The notes: a model not told the origin generated them from the sequence alone. Shown: positions 45,304-54,891, counted from the stretch's first letter. The stretch: DNA of 57,279 nucleotides from Halomicronema sp. CCY15110 (GCF_016888165.1 NZ_JACSWC010000366.1:1-57279); one strand, 5' to 3'. Made by a program: numbers and translations.

Positions 45304-47154
45304 TTACAGCTTAGTGCCGCACTCGGGGCAAAAGCTATGGCTCGAAGGATTTTTCGCCCCACAGCTGCTGCAATACATCAGCTCAATGGTTTGTACATCC
45401 GGCGACTTTTGAGGTAAGCCCAGCATTTGGGCGTTGCTCTTGCCGGGGGCCACCATGGGGTAGCAATTTTCATCTTTGCGGACGTGAACATCCATGAGGA
45501 CAGGGCCATCGTGGGCCAGCATGTCCGCGATCGCCTGGTCTAAATCGGCTCGATGCTCCACCACCATGCCCTTCACCCCATAAGCTTGGGCTAGCATGAC
45601 AAAATCCGGCATCCCGGACTGCATGTTGGATGAGGAATATCGTTCGCCATAGAAGGTTTGCTGCCACTGGCGCACCATGCCCTGCCAGCCATTGTTGATA
45701 ATGACGGTTTTGACGTTGATGCCGTACTGAGACAATGTGCCCAGCTCTTGAGGGTTCATCTGGAAGCTGGCATCGCCGCTGATGCAAATGGTGACTTCAT
45801 CAGGATGAGCTACCTGCACTCCCATTGCGGCGGGCATGCCAAAGCCCATCGTGCCTAACCCAGCACTGGAAATCCAGCGGCGGGGACCATTTTTCAGGAA
45901 CTGCGCCGCCCACATTTGGTGCTGGCCGACATCGGTGGTGTAGTAGGCCTGGGGCGCTTGGCGACAGAGTTCAACAATCACCTCTTGGGGCGCAATCATG
46001 TCGTCGTAGGTGGGCACCACCAGGGGATAATCTTCCCGCCAGCGCTGAATGCGATCGCGCCAAGCTTGCGTTTGGCTTGGGTCTCCGGGCTTATTGGCTT
46101 CGTGCAAACGAATGAGTAACGTCTGCAATACGCGGCGCACATCACCCACAATGGGTACGTTTGGGATCCGATTTTTGCCCACCTCTGCCGGGTCAATATC
46201 GATATGAATGACCTTGGCTCGGGACGCAAATTCGTCCAGTTTGCCCGTCACGCGATCGTCAAAACGCGCCCCGACGGCAATCAACAAATCACACTCACTC
46301 ACGGCAAAGTTGGCATAGGCGGTGCCATGCATTCCCAACATGCCGACCGAAAGCGGATGATGCTCATCAAACGCGCCCTTGCCCATCAGAGTCGTGGTGA
46401 CTGGAATGGAGAAGTACTCAGCAAGCTCCTGAATTTCGGCGTGGGCTCCGGCGGTGATGGCTCCCCCCCCAACATATAGAAGGGGCTGTTTAGCCCGACG
46501 CAGCAAGCGAATGGCATGATCAATCTGCCGCGGATTGCCCTTAACCGTGGGCTTAAAACCAGGTAAATGGACATCGCCCGGTTCTACCGGAATGTAATCA
46601 AATTCTTCGACCCCAACATCCTTCGGTACATCAATGAGCACTGGCCCCGGACGACCACTCCGAGCAATATAGAACGCTTCCGCCACCACGCGAGCCATGT
46701 CTTGGGGCGATCGCACCACATAGGAATGCTTCACGATGGGCAACGTGATGCCAAAAATATCCGTTTCCTGAAACGCATCGGTGCCGATCGATGGTCGCGG
46801 CACCTGACCCGTAATGACCACCATGGGAATTGAATCCATGGCGGCGGTGGCAATGCCCGTGACCAGGTTCGTCGCCCCTGGCCCAGACGTCCCAAAACAA
46901 ACGCCGACTTTGCCAGTGGCGCGAGCATAGCCATCGGCCGCGTGAGACGCGCCTTGCTCGTGGCGCACCAAGATATGACTAAGTCCCCCGCGCTGTTCGG
47001 CTTTGTAAAGCTCATCGTAAATTGGCAGAATGGCCCCACCAGGGTAGCCAAAAATATGCTCGACACCATGACGCTGGAGACTGTCGATTAGAGCAAAGCC
47101 GCCAGTTACTCGTTGAGTTGTAACGTTATCAAGTGCTTTAACAGAAGTTGTCAT
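45304..47154 (-). CDS. ilvB: Acetolactate synthase catalytic subunit with C-terminal zinc ribbon
   Basis: From the ATG at 47154 this is 616 aa (a GTG at 47169 adds five). It makes 2-acetolactate and 2-aceto-2-hydroxybutyrate for branched-chain amino acids. The N-terminal domain has [15 protein letters not shown] and catalytic Glu in [15 protein letters not shown], with FAD/ThDP enzyme motifs throughout. The ThDP motif is [16 protein letters not shown]. After the usual end (about residue 590), a short tail ends with [20 protein letters not shown] then GTKL, a classic double-CxxC zinc ribbon. The small regulatory subunit IlvN is not adjacent. The tail may sense redox or hold a partner. Confidence 0.95.
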   Translation of the reverse strand: MTTSVKALDNVTTQRVTGGFALIDSLQRHGVEHIFGYPGGAILPIYDELYKAEQRGGLSHILVRHEQGASHAADGYARATGKVGVCFGTSGPGATNLVTGIATAAMDSIPMVVITGQVPRPSIGTDAFQETDIFGITLPIVKHSYVVRSPQDMARVVAEAFYIARSGRPGPVLIDVPKDVGVEEFDYIPVEPGDVHLPGFKPTVKGNPRQIDHAIRLLRRAKQPLLYVGGGAITAGAHAEIQELAEYFSIPVTTTLMGKGAFDEHHPLSVGMLGMHGTAYANFAVSECDLLIAVGARFDDRVTGKLDEFASRAKVIHIDIDPAEVGKNRIPNVPIVGDVRRVLQTLLIRLHEANKPGDPSQTQAWRDRIQRWREDYPLVVPTYDDMIAPQEVIVELCRQAPQAYYTTDVGQHQMWAAQFLKNGPRRWISSAGLGTMGFGMPAAMGVQVAHPDEVTICISGDASFQMNPQELGTLSQYGINVKTVIINNGWQGMVRQWQQTFYGERYSSSNMQSGMPDFVMLAQAYGVKGMVVEHRADLDQAIADMLAHDGPVLMDVHVRKDENCYPMVAPGKSNAQMLGLPQKSPDVQTIELMYCSSCGAKNPSSHSFCPECGTKL

Positions 47155-47524
47155 GGAATTTGTGAACACACGCGCTTAAGTGGGCAGAAGTTTAGGCCAA
47201 TTTGTGCTGTACGAAACTGTTGCGAAACACAAAATAGCAGGTAAGACTTTCACTATAGTACGAGATTCATCTGGCACCAATATGGATCCCGCCCTTCTCT
47301 GCGGCAGATCCTTGAAATTCTTTACAGGCTAATTATTGAGATCGACTCAACCTATTTGAGCAGTCCGGAATAGGCAGCAACACCGCTTTCTTGCCAGTCT
47401 CCTGCAAGCGATCGCAATCCGGCCCAGAACCATCACCTAAGACTGTGGTAAGTCACGCTTTGATAACAATGTGGATGAGCTGATTTTTTGCGGTTGACGC
47501 GATCGCGTCACTGTTGACACTGCC
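47155..47524. other. Intergenic region upstream of ilvB
   Basis: 370 bp without a gene. It must hold the ilvB promoter (- strand) and the end of the rph transcript. No leader peptide with runs of branched-chain codons and no attenuator hairpin were seen. Confidence 0.45.
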
Positions 47525-48244
47525 TTAATTCGCCAACGCTTGACGTTGCTGCACTAGCAAATCTTGAATGCCGGACTCAGCTAGATCAAGTAGTTGGTTG
47601 AGTTGCGATCGCGAGTAGCTCCCTTCTTCCGCCGTGCCCTGTACTTCAATGATGTCGAGGTTGCCGTTCAGCACCACATTGCAGTCCACCGCCGCCGCCA
47701 CATCTTCCTCGTATTTCAGATCGAGCAGAGCTGCACCATCCACAATCCCCACGGAAATCGCCGCGACTTCTTTCACCAAAGGCAACTGGGCCAATTCTCC
47801 TGATGCCACAAGCTTATTCAAAGCATGTTTGAGCGCGACGTACCCGCCGGTGATCGAGGTGGTGCGAGTCCCCGCATCTGCCTGCAAGACATCCGCATCC
47901 ACCGTAATCGTCCGTTCACCCAATGCTTCAAAATCCAAGGTCGATCGCAGACTGCGACCAATCAGCCGTTGAATCTCTTGGGTGCGACCCGACAGTTTCA
48001 TGAGTTCTCGGCGCTGCCGTTCGGGGGTGGCTCCTGGCAACATGCGATATTCTGCCGTCAGCCATCCCCGACCCGAGTCACGCAGAAACGGTGGAACTCC
48101 ATCAGCGATCGACACCGTACACAGCACTTGAGTATTGCCACAGCGGGTCAGCACCGAACCAGCAGCAAATTTCGTGAAATCCAGCTCAAAGGAAACGGGG
48201 CGCAGTTCGTTTGCTTGCCGACCATCGGGACGCTGCCATGTCAT
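47525..48244 (-). CDS. rph: Ribonuclease PH
   Basis: The ATG at 48244 with GAGG upstream gives 239 aa; the open frame extends ten codons further without a ribosome site. RNase PH trims tRNA 3' ends by phosphorolysis. It starts [20 protein letters not shown] and has [14 protein letters not shown] with the phosphate-binding segment, then [20 protein letters not shown] and [20 protein letters not shown] near 115-134. The C-terminus is [12 protein letters not shown]. It lies 370 bp upstream of ilvB on the same strand, with no evident operon. Confidence 0.96.
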   Translation of the reverse strand: MTWQRPDGRQANELRPVSFELDFTKFAAGSVLTRCGNTQVLCTVSIADGVPPFLRDSGRGWLTAEYRMLPGATPERQRRELMKLSGRTQEIQRLIGRSLRSTLDFEALGERTITVDADVLQADAGTRTTSITGGYVALKHALNKLVASGELAQLPLVKEVAAISVGIVDGAALLDLKYEEDVAAAVDCNVVLNGNLDIIEVQGTAEEGSYSRSQLNQLLDLAESGIQDLLVQQRQALAN

Positions 48245-48493
48245 AGATGCTGCCTCAAGTTGCCAAAACCTCACTCAGAATACAGGAGGGCTTCCACGGT
48301 TGGGAAGGCGTTGACAAGGTTAACTCGGGACGGTTGAAAACTTTTGGCGAGAGAAGCGTTGGCGCGTATCACTCTGGGAACTGTTCTCATCACAACACCG
48401 AGGGCAGCCCGTATCGTGTCTCGTAAAGGTTGCTCACGGGCACCTCAACAATCGGTAGAGTGGCCACGCTGGGTGCGCTCCCACCCGATCGGT

Positions 48494-49057
48494 CTACTGG
48501 ACGTTAATCGCGGGCATGCTGTCCATTTGGGCAAAATATTCAGCGTCGGTGAGCAGTTTTGCCGCGTCTGCAACGTGATCGACAAAGACGGTGCCATTGA
48601 GGTGATCGAGTTCGTGTTGAAAGATGCGGGCGACAAAATCGGTGAATACTTGCCGCTGGAGCTGGCCGCGCCGATCGCCATATTCCACCTCAATTTCCTG
48701 CCAGCGATCGACCTGTCCCCGCTGGTCGGGCACGCTCAGGCACCCCTCCCAGCCTGCGACCCATTCGTCTGAGTGAGCAATGATACGCGGGTTGATCATC
48801 GGCGTGGGCTCCATACGGGGCGCGTGGGGATACCGCAGGTTGGGATAAGACGCCACAATGAAGAGCTGCAGGGATTCCCCGACTTGGGGGGCCGCAATGC
48901 CTACACCATTCGTTTTCTCCGCCGTCCACATTAAATTTTTGATTAACTGTTGGAGGCGATCGTCAATATTGACCACTGGTTGAGCCCTGTGGCGTAAACG
49001 TGGATCACCCAATGTCAACACTGAGAGCTGTTTTCGACGCATCTGAGCAGGCCACAT
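48494..49057 (-). CDS. def: Peptide deformylase
   Basis: The preferred ATG at 49057 gives 187 aa; the frame stays open 74 codons further upstream, but that extension does not look like a PDF. All three active-site motifs are present: GVGIAAPQVG, EGCLSVP with zinc ligand Cys106, and QHELDHLNG with His148, catalytic Glu149 and His152. PDF removes the N-formyl group from nascent proteins. The C-terminal extension includes TDAEYFAQMDSM. It lies 240 bp downstream of the htrA gene on the same strand. Confidence 0.95.
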   Translation of the reverse strand: MWPAQMRRKQLSVLTLGDPRLRHRAQPVVNIDDRLQQLIKNLMWTAEKTNGVGIAAPQVGESLQLFIVASYPNLRYPHAPRMEPTPMINPRIIAHSDEWVAGWEGCLSVPDQRGQVDRWQEIEVEYGDRRGQLQRQVFTDFVARIFQHELDHLNGTVFVDHVADAAKLLTDAEYFAQMDSMPAINVQ

Positions 49058-49297
49058 AATTACGATGTCTGAAGTTGCTAATGCCAGCGTAGCCCGATTT
49101 TTACTCAACGTAATCAGTCGGTTACAGCCCTCAGCAATTCTCAGTATGACTTCGCTGGGATAGGAAATACCGCTCAGGGTGAACGGCACACGTCCAAAAT
49201 GAGAACGGCTGTACAGCCCTGTGATCGCTTGCCAGCTATCCACAAGGCGAGTGCCGCATTGCAACAGGGTGATGGGCACAGCATCGCAATTGCCGAA

Positions 49298-50545
49298 CTA
49301 GCGCATGGGAATAGGTGCAGGCCGTAGGGTGATCTCCAGCTGCCGCCCTTGGCGATCAACCTCGGCCACTAACGATTCCCCAATGTCAGTATTTTGGACA
49401 ATCATTTGCACAGTTTCTGCTTCTCGGACGGGCTGCCCGCCTAGAGATTGCACGACATCGCCCGGTCGGAGCCCAGCTTGGGCGGCGGGTGAATTGCCCT
49501 GCACGCCCAGCACGATGACGCCACTGTCGACGGTGATCTGCTGATCACCAGAGTTTTGCTCGTTCAACACTTCACGCAGGGCCGGGGTGAGCGATCGCAT
49601 TTGGATGCCAATGTAGGGATGCTCAACCCGACCGTTGGCAATCAACTCTTGGGCAATATCGCGAGCCGCATTGATCGGAATGGCAAACCCCAAACCCTGG
49701 GCACCGCCGATGATCGCCGTATTCACGCCAATGACCTGGCCCTGCTCATTCAGCAGAGGCCCACCCGAATTCCCCGGATTAATGGCCGCGTCCGTTTGAA
49801 TGAAGCTCACCCGCTTATCGGGTACCCGCACCTGGGAGCTGGATCGCCCCGTCGCGCTAATAATGCCAGCGGTCACGGTATTGTCCAACCCGAGGGGATT
49901 GCCGATCGCGATCGCCCACTCACCGGGCCGCAACTGCTCTGAATCACCCAGGGTCACAGTGGGCAGGCCCGACGCCTCAACGCGAATCACCGCCAAGTCC
50001 GTTAGGGGATCTTGCCCCAATACTTCGCCCGCAAATTCGCGGCCATCTTTCAGCGTAACCAATACGCGATCGGCCCCTTCGATCACATGGGCATTGGTGA
50101 GAATCAACCCCTGGGCATCAATGATGAACCCCGACCCCGTGCCCCGCTGAACCCGAGTGCGGGGTTGCTCCGGCAAGCCACCAAAGTCGCCAAAAAACTC
50201 TCGGAAAAAGGGACTGTTAAAGACATCAGGGGTGCGTTGTACCACCGTACGAGCCGCATCAATGCGCACCACCGAGGGACCCACCCGCTCGACGGCATCC
50301 GCAATAAAACTGGTACTTTGAAACGTCGGCGGCGACCCTTGAGCGACCGTCAGCGAGACTTCTTGAGCGATCGGCGGCAACTCCTCTTGCACCCACTCTG
50401 ACAATCTCGCCTCCGATGGCGTGGTCTGATTAAAGAGCACTAACGCCCCTGTCCCCATTAGCGTCAGTAAGCTGTAAGTGACCATACGACGGCGTTTTGG
50501 CAACGCCCGGTGGGAAGTCGGATCGGTTGGGTTTGAGAGTGACAT
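49298..50545 (-). CDS. HtrA/Deg-family serine protease with one PDZ domain
   Basis: ATG at 50545 with GAGGAG upstream gives 415 aa. An N-terminal anchor (VTYSLLTLMGTGALVLF) puts the protease in the periplasm or lumen. The trypsin-like domain has His153 (LTNAHVIEG), Asp183 (LTDLAVIRV) and Ser260 (NPGNSGGPLL). A PDZ domain follows from ~residue 300 (HPYIGIQMRSLTP, then GVQGNSPAAQAGLRPGDVV). Cyanobacteria have three such proteins (HhoA, HhoB, HtrA); a single PDZ with a short N-terminal anchor fits any of them, so I give no symbol. It degrades or refolds damaged exported proteins. Confidence 0.95.
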   Translation of the reverse strand: MSLSNPTDPTSHRALPKRRRMVTYSLLTLMGTGALVLFNQTTPSEARLSEWVQEELPPIAQEVSLTVAQGSPPTFQSTSFIADAVERVGPSVVRIDAARTVVQRTPDVFNSPFFREFFGDFGGLPEQPRTRVQRGTGSGFIIDAQGLILTNAHVIEGADRVLVTLKDGREFAGEVLGQDPLTDLAVIRVEASGLPTVTLGDSEQLRPGEWAIAIGNPLGLDNTVTAGIISATGRSSSQVRVPDKRVSFIQTDAAINPGNSGGPLLNEQGQVIGVNTAIIGGAQGLGFAIPINAARDIAQELIANGRVEHPYIGIQMRSLTPALREVLNEQNSGDQQITVDSGVIVLGVQGNSPAAQAGLRPGDVVQSLGGQPVREAETVQMIVQNTDIGESLVAEVDRQGRQLEITLRPAPIPMR

Positions 50546-50797
50546 GGGAGCGGTTCTCCTCTGGGCGAGCGATGGCAAAAAATTAGAATGCTCAAAATGG
50601 CCGCGATCGCAGCGATTATTGAGCAACTCATCTAAAAAAGTTGAAACCAGGGACGTTTTCCATCAATCAACGGCCTTACCTGATTTCGCTAAATCACGAC
50701 AACAGACCAACACATCGAACCTGTGATTCGCGCTATCACATATTCTTCAAGCTGTTGGACGCAGCCGTGACTAACAAGTTCCTATTTACACAATAGC

Positions 50798-50833
50798 GAA
50801 CTATGGTTGCTTCTTTCAAAGCGACCATAGTTC
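50798..50833. repeat. Inverted repeat (long hairpin)
   Basis: GAACTATGGTTGCTT at 50798-50812 pairs with AAGCGACCATAGTTC at 50819-50833 with one mismatch, around a six-base loop. There is no T-run on either side, so a terminator role is doubtful. A mobile hairpin element or a protein-binding site is possible. Confidence 0.7.
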
Positions 50834-51177
50834 ACGGTCTGGCAAATATCCCCCGGCCAAATCACGACTCTGACTGATCGGGACTCTCAATTATTTTGAT
50901 AAGTTTCAGGCTATTGGGATGCCTTATCGCTGCTCTCATTGCATGAAGAAGCGACAAGGCGATACGCATATTGGATACTTGACAAACAGCATTAGCCGAC
51001 TACACCTGCCGTCTCATCTCGGCAATGATCGGTCGGCGATCGCCCAAAATAAACGCTTGTCCAAGCCGCTCATGCACCCTCGCTCAACTGGTGGAGTGCA
51101 GGAACATGAAGGTTGAGTCTATCCATCCTCTGCACTGACGGATACTGCTGACCATCACCGCCACAGCGAAACAAGCC

Positions 51178-51321
51178 CACGTGAGTTCGATGAAACGATA
51201 CCGATGCCCGTCAACGACTCTGCACCAGAAAATTCCTCACGTATTCATTAGGATTTGAAGCCTTTCTCCCTTCGGGAGAGAGGTTTGGAGAGAGGGCAAA
51301 ACGAATCTGTCGAACTGACGT
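51178..51321. repeat. Dispersed ~145-bp repeat, family C, copy 2
   Basis: This is the partner of 38388-38535: CACGTGAGTTCGATGAAACG at the left, TTTGAAGCCTTTCTCCCTTC and the GGGAGAGAGGTTTGGAGAGA block, and CTGTCGAACTGACG at the right. The flanking sequences differ, so the element ends are well defined by comparison. Confidence 0.8.
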
Positions 51322-51400
51322 AAGCCCAGATCGCAACCAGATCCGAGAGTGAACAAGATCTGCCAACTCTGGTAGCGACTTACCTTTCAAACTAATTGCA

Positions 51401-51982
51401 TTACAGCGCGGTTTCGCCGATGACAGACGACTCACCCTCTTGGGGCAAGACGGAGTCCATGTTTCGCACCGCTGCAGGTTTTGGAATGAGAATCGGCGGC
51501 TGATCTAAGGCAATTTCTAAATTGTCTCCCGCCTTGGAAGCCGACATGGAGCCCAGCCCCATACGCTCAATTGGATTCAAGGCTCCCGAGAAGACCCCCA
51601 CAACCAAAACAGCAGCGGCGGTCATGCCTGCCATCCAAGTCGCGCGCACACGATGGTTTAGCTGAGACACCACTCGTTCTGCCGCGTCACATGGATTGGT
51701 GGTCTGCCAATGTTCCGTGCCTAATCCTTGAAAACCTCGACGCAACTGCAACAAACGCTGATAAAGACATTGGGCTTCTGGATCTTCATCTAACCAAAAT
51801 ACGACGAGTCGCCGCTCGTCAGGGGAGACCTCGCCGTCTAGGTATGCACTAAGCAGCTCGAAGCGATCGCGCTTAGTCGCATCTAAATCTCTCTCGAGCC
51901 CTGTAGCCGTCTGCTGCGAGCAAATGACCGACTGTGGCTGCGTTCCCTGGGGCTGGTGGGAAGGTTGATAGCGTTCACTCAT
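51401..51982 (-). CDS. Membrane-anchored anti-sigma factor partner of the SigG-type sigma
   Basis: This 193-aa protein has a cytosolic N-terminus with FELLSAYLDGEVSPDERRLV near residues 41-60, the anti-sigma-like helix that binds ECF sigma factors. There is no HxxxCxxC zinc motif. A single membrane helix (WMAGMTAAAVLVVGVFSGAL) follows near 116-135, then a periplasmic tail of ~55 residues. It is 275 bp downstream of the sigma gene on the same strand, the usual pairing. It would hold the sigma factor until an envelope or light stress releases it. A good ECF-type promoter lies 40 bp upstream of its start (52022-52050). Confidence 0.85.
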   Translation of the reverse strand: MSERYQPSHQPQGTQPQSVICSQQTATGLERDLDATKRDRFELLSAYLDGEVSPDERRLVVFWLDEDPEAQCLYQRLLQLRRGFQGLGTEHWQTTNPCDAAERVVSQLNHRVRATWMAGMTAAAVLVVGVFSGALNPIERMGLGSMSASKAGDNLEIALDQPPILIPKPAAVRNMDSVLPQEGESSVIGETAL

Positions 51983-52021
51983 ACTGGATTCAACTCAGTG
52001 GCATCAAAACCGATAATGATA

Positions 52022-52050
52022 CAGACGCGGCAATACTACCGATAAGTTCC
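52022..52050 (-). promoter_or_regulatory. ECF-sigma-type promoter of the anti-sigma gene
   Basis: On the - strand, GGAACTT (-35, 52050-52044) is followed after 16 bases by CGTCTG (-10, 52027-52022). This matches the GGAAC(TT)-N16-CGTC pattern of ECF/sigma-E promoters. It lies 40 bp before the anti-sigma ATG. It suggests the upstream sigma factor drives its own inhibitor. Confidence 0.7.
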
Positions 52051-52150
52051 GACTTAACTGGGGTTAGCCTAAAAGCCGAAACCGGTTAAGTAAATCCGTA
52101 ACTTTTAGGGGTACCGAGCAAGCTACACATTCACCTGTGTACGTCAACGC

Positions 52151-52171
52151 GAAAACCACTGCTTTAGTGGT
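52151..52171 (-). terminator. Weak terminator after the sigma factor gene
   Basis: On the - strand ACCACT pairs with AGTGGT around a five-base loop, followed by TTTTC. It lies between the sigma and anti-sigma genes and would make part of the anti-sigma transcription depend on its own promoter. Confidence 0.5.
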
Positions 52172-52257
52172 GACTTCTTATCATAGTGTTAACGTCTCTG
52201 AGAAACAGCCCCCCCATCGATAAGAATTTATGACCGATCGCCGCCAAGTGAACCGCA

Positions 52258-52929
52258 TTAAGTCAATGATTCGGTTTTTAGATACAGATCTAAATCCTGC
52301 TGGAGCCGCTGCCGGGCCCGAGCGATGCGAGATTTCACCGTCCCTAACGAAGTATCTGTCATCTCGGCAATCTCTTCATAGCTCAAGCCTTGAATCTCAC
52401 GCAGCACAATCGTCGTGCGAAACACTTCGGGCAAGCCCGCGATCGCCTGCTCCAATTCGGCATAAAACTCTTGAGTCATCAGAATATCGACCGGGTTCGG
52501 CGCATCCGAAGCCACTTCCCAGTCCATTTCTCCGTCCGATAACCGGCGGGGAGCATCCAACGATAACGGGGATTGATGGCGCTTGCGCTTACGCAACTCG
52601 TCATAAAACAGATTGGTGGTGATTCGCCCCAACCAACTCTTGAAGCGCTCAACGGTTTGCAGCTTGTGCAAATTACGATAGACCCGAATCCAAACCTCCT
52701 GGGTCAAATCCGCTCGATCGGACCAATCGGGGGCCAGATGGTAGAGCAGCTTCTCCACATAGCTTTGATAACGTTTGACGAGCTCAGCGAACGCCGCCTT
52801 GTCAGGCCGATGTTGCTGCTGGCAACGCTGAATCAATTCATAGTTTGACAACTGCGTCGGGGCATCATGACGTAACGCTGACAACGCCGAACGAGCCGAT
52901 GACCATGGCGTAGAAAATGAATAACTCAT
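52258..52929 (-). CDS. ECF RNA polymerase sigma factor (SigG type)
   Basis: From ATG at 52929 the protein is 223 aa; an ATG at 52992 would add 21 residues that do not look conserved. Region 2 spans FAELVKRYQSYVEKLLYHLA to DLTQEVWIRVYRNL. Region 4 has LREIQGLSYEEIAEMTDTSL and GTVKSRIARARQRL with the -35-reading helix. Regions 1.2 and 3 are missing, which places it in the ECF group. A membrane anti-sigma factor follows on the same strand. In cyanobacteria the sigma with this neighbour is the SigG type, involved in envelope or light stress. Confidence 0.9.
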   Translation of the reverse strand: MSYSFSTPWSSARSALSALRHDAPTQLSNYELIQRCQQQHRPDKAAFAELVKRYQSYVEKLLYHLAPDWSDRADLTQEVWIRVYRNLHKLQTVERFKSWLGRITTNLFYDELRKRKRHQSPLSLDAPRRLSDGEMDWEVASDAPNPVDILMTQEFYAELEQAIAGLPEVFRTTIVLREIQGLSYEEIAEMTDTSLGTVKSRIARARQRLQQDLDLYLKTESLT

Positions 52930-53183
52930 AGATCCAGATAAAGCCGTGAATAATGATGAGGAAGGATAGAGCTGCCCCCAAGGACAAAACATTGCTCTAA
53001 TCGCAAGAACTTAGTCATGACATGCGGGTTGATTAGTGTTGTACAGCGATCAGCCACCGCTTGGGTTTAAGGGATGTGCCTATCGTTTTTGTGGCACAGC
53101 ATTTCGAGGTCAGTTGACTTAAGTGAAGTCTCTCTGGTCAAGTGATGAGGGTATACTCAAGCCATCGAGATTACCCCAAGCCC

Positions 53184-53657
53184 ATGCGTTATCTGGCAAA
53201 GATTGAGCGAGCCTCTTTCTTGGGAAAGACCGTTTTGCAACCCCTGGCACGACAGGTTGATGAGTATCTTTGGGAGACGATTCCCAACCATGGGGCGATT
53301 GAAACTGACATTGCCGTCAGGGTAGGTCAGGGTGCGCTCGTGCTGGCCACCGTTGACCAACAGAACGACCAGTTGCAAGTTGTGGCAATCGACGATGTGG
53401 TGCCTTGGTTGTTAGATCTTTTAGAAAAATTTCTGTCGCAGGGAATTACGCCAGATTTTCTCACCCATGAGGCCGAACGTGCAGAACAGTGGCGACAATC
53501 GCTCACCCTCGAAAGTCAGGAAGTGGAGCGACGAGCTCTGGAAACCGCTGCCCGTCGCGATGAAATTCAAGAGTTGGAACGCAATCTGAAAGTGGCTCGC
53601 GCCGAACTAGAGCAGCGGGAGGCTGAGTTTTTGGCCCGTCAACAAGACGCGGAGTAA
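53184..53657 (+). CDS. Cyanobacterial-type protein of unknown function with C-terminal coiled coil
   Basis: From ATG at 53184 this is 157 aa; a GTG at 53142 is possible. MRYLAKIERASFLGKTVLQP opens a mixed domain (residues 1-85) with QVDEYLWETIPNH and several strands. Residues 90-157 are a charged coiled coil (ERRALETAARRDEIQELERN). It is soluble and probably self-associating. I do not recognise a function. Such small coiled-coil proteins occur widely in cyanobacteria. It is divergent from the sigma factor. Confidence 0.65.
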   Translation: MRYLAKIERASFLGKTVLQPLARQVDEYLWETIPNHGAIETDIAVRVGQGALVLATVDQQNDQLQVVAIDDVVPWLLDLLEKFLSQGITPDFLTHEAERAEQWRQSLTLESQEVERRALETAARRDEIQELERNLKVARAELEQREAEFLARQQDAE

Positions 53658-53898
53658 ATGCTGCTGCTGGCTAACTGAGCCCGCCACTCGTACACAGCGT
53701 AGAGTTCGGGCAATCTCCTCAGGTGAGGGCAGCGAGGGGGAAGGGGAGCCACAGGGCAGAATAGATGCATGATTGCCAAAATCTGGTTGCGCTAGCGCTG
53801 GCCGGGATCGGGTTGCCCCCCGGACTGGAGCTGTATCCCTAAGTTGGGGGCGAAGGTCGCGTCGGCGAGCACCTCTCAGCCGCTAACCTGGAGCCGCC

Positions 53899-54438
53899 AT
53901 GGCTGACATCCCCGCGATCGCCACTACCAGCATTGCCAAGTTGGAGGTGCGCTCAGTTCTGGCAGATAATGCAAGCAAACAATGTTTAGAGTGCGAAAAG
54001 TCTGTGATTGCTAACGTTCGAGCCTGCTCTCAGCCTACGATCTTGGGATTTGATCCGGGACGTCAGAAATGCGGGCTAGCGGTTATGGGCCTCGATCGCA
54101 CGCTGTTTTATCGTGCGGTCATTGCGGCGGACGAGGTCCTCGCGACCATCCAGCAGCTACAGCAAAAATATCCCATTTCGTTGATCGTCATGGGTGACCA
54201 AACCTCTGCCGAAGATTGGCAACAGCAGCTGACTCAACTGGCCGAACCCTTGCGCGTGGTCTTAGTCGATGAACGGTACTCTTCGTTAGAGGCGCGCGAT
54301 CGCTACTGGCAAATCAATCCCCCGAAAGGACTACAGCGACTGATGCCCCAAGGGATGCGACAACCCCAAGAGCCGATTGACGACATTGTGGCCATGTTGC
54401 TGATCGAACGCTATTTGAATCGCCTGGTCGAAGGGTAA
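53899..54438 (+). CDS. YqgF/RuvX-type RNase H-fold nuclease
   Basis: This 179-aa protein has an RNase H-fold core starting near residue 50. TILGFDPGRQKCGLAVMGLD holds the first catalytic Asp, LIVMGDQT the second strand, VVLVDERYSSLEARDRYW a conserved Glu, and IDDIVAMLLIERYL the C-terminal Asp. The family trims pre-16S rRNA (YqgF) or resolves branched DNA (RuvC-like). The start ATG at 53899 has GGAG eight bases upstream, but the first ~45 residues are not conserved in character, so a later start is possible. Divergent and branched relative to canonical YqgF. Confidence 0.8.
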   Translation: MADIPAIATTSIAKLEVRSVLADNASKQCLECEKSVIANVRACSQPTILGFDPGRQKCGLAVMGLDRTLFYRAVIAADEVLATIQQLQQKYPISLIVMGDQTSAEDWQQQLTQLAEPLRVVLVDERYSSLEARDRYWQINPPKGLQRLMPQGMRQPQEPIDDIVAMLLIERYLNRLVEG

Positions 54439-54585
54439 GAAAACCTGAAAGCGTGCAGGCAGTGATGCCTATCGAACTCTCTCTGCTGAAGGAACTTAAA
54501 GGGTCTCAAATCGACTATCGAGAAGGCTGGGCGGGTCTGCTCGACTCGGCGTAGCCGGATGTCGCGGAGCCAGCAGCGCTCTGTG

Positions 54586-54891
54586 CTAAAGCCGCGCCCG
54601 GATGGTAAAGGAATAATCGCCCCCGGCTTCGAGTTGATAGTCACACTGTTCTAAAAAGCGGCCCAGCGGCTCTCGAATTAACGCTCGCCCCAGAGAAGGC
54701 TCAATTTTCAGCCCCCCTTTGGGAAACTGCCATTGAAACTGCCAAACATACTCGTTGGCGCAGACTTCACCCTCTAGGCGACCCTGCTGCCAAGATTGAT
54801 AAGTAACGCGGACATGGGCAGTGGTTTCAGGCAATGAACGGCGACGTGTCACAGGGCAAATGCCAGGTTTTAACAGCGGACAGACAACCAA
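54586..54891 (-). CDS. DUF3146 family protein
   Basis: About 101 aa if the TTG at 54891 is used; a TTG at 54834 (82 aa, beginning LPETTAHVRVT) is the alternative. The core TTAHVRVTYQSWQQGRLEGE, then EYVWQFQWQFPKGGLKIEPS and LGRALIREPLGRFLEQCDY fit DUF3146, a small cyanobacterial family of unknown function. The fold looks all-beta. The extra N-terminus has two cysteines (CPLLKPGIC) but may not be translated. Convergent to the YqgF-like gene. Confidence 0.75.
   Translation of the reverse strand: MVVCPLLKPGICPVTRRRSLPETTAHVRVTYQSWQQGRLEGEVCANEYVWQFQWQFPKGGLKIEPSLGRALIREPLGRFLEQCDYQLEAGGDYSFTIRARL

Larger units (their letters stand above)
50546..51400. other. Intergenic region with two repeats, no supported gene
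   Basis: 855 bp. Short frames have no ribosome site. It contains the hairpin at 50798-50833 and the family C repeat at 51178-51321, both listed. The upstream side of the htrA gene (promoter) lies at the left end. Confidence 0.5.

Noticed and set aside
49058-49279. N-terminal extension of the deformylase frame
   Set aside because: Peptide deformylases do not carry such an extension, and an in-frame ATG at 49057 precedes the conserved domain.
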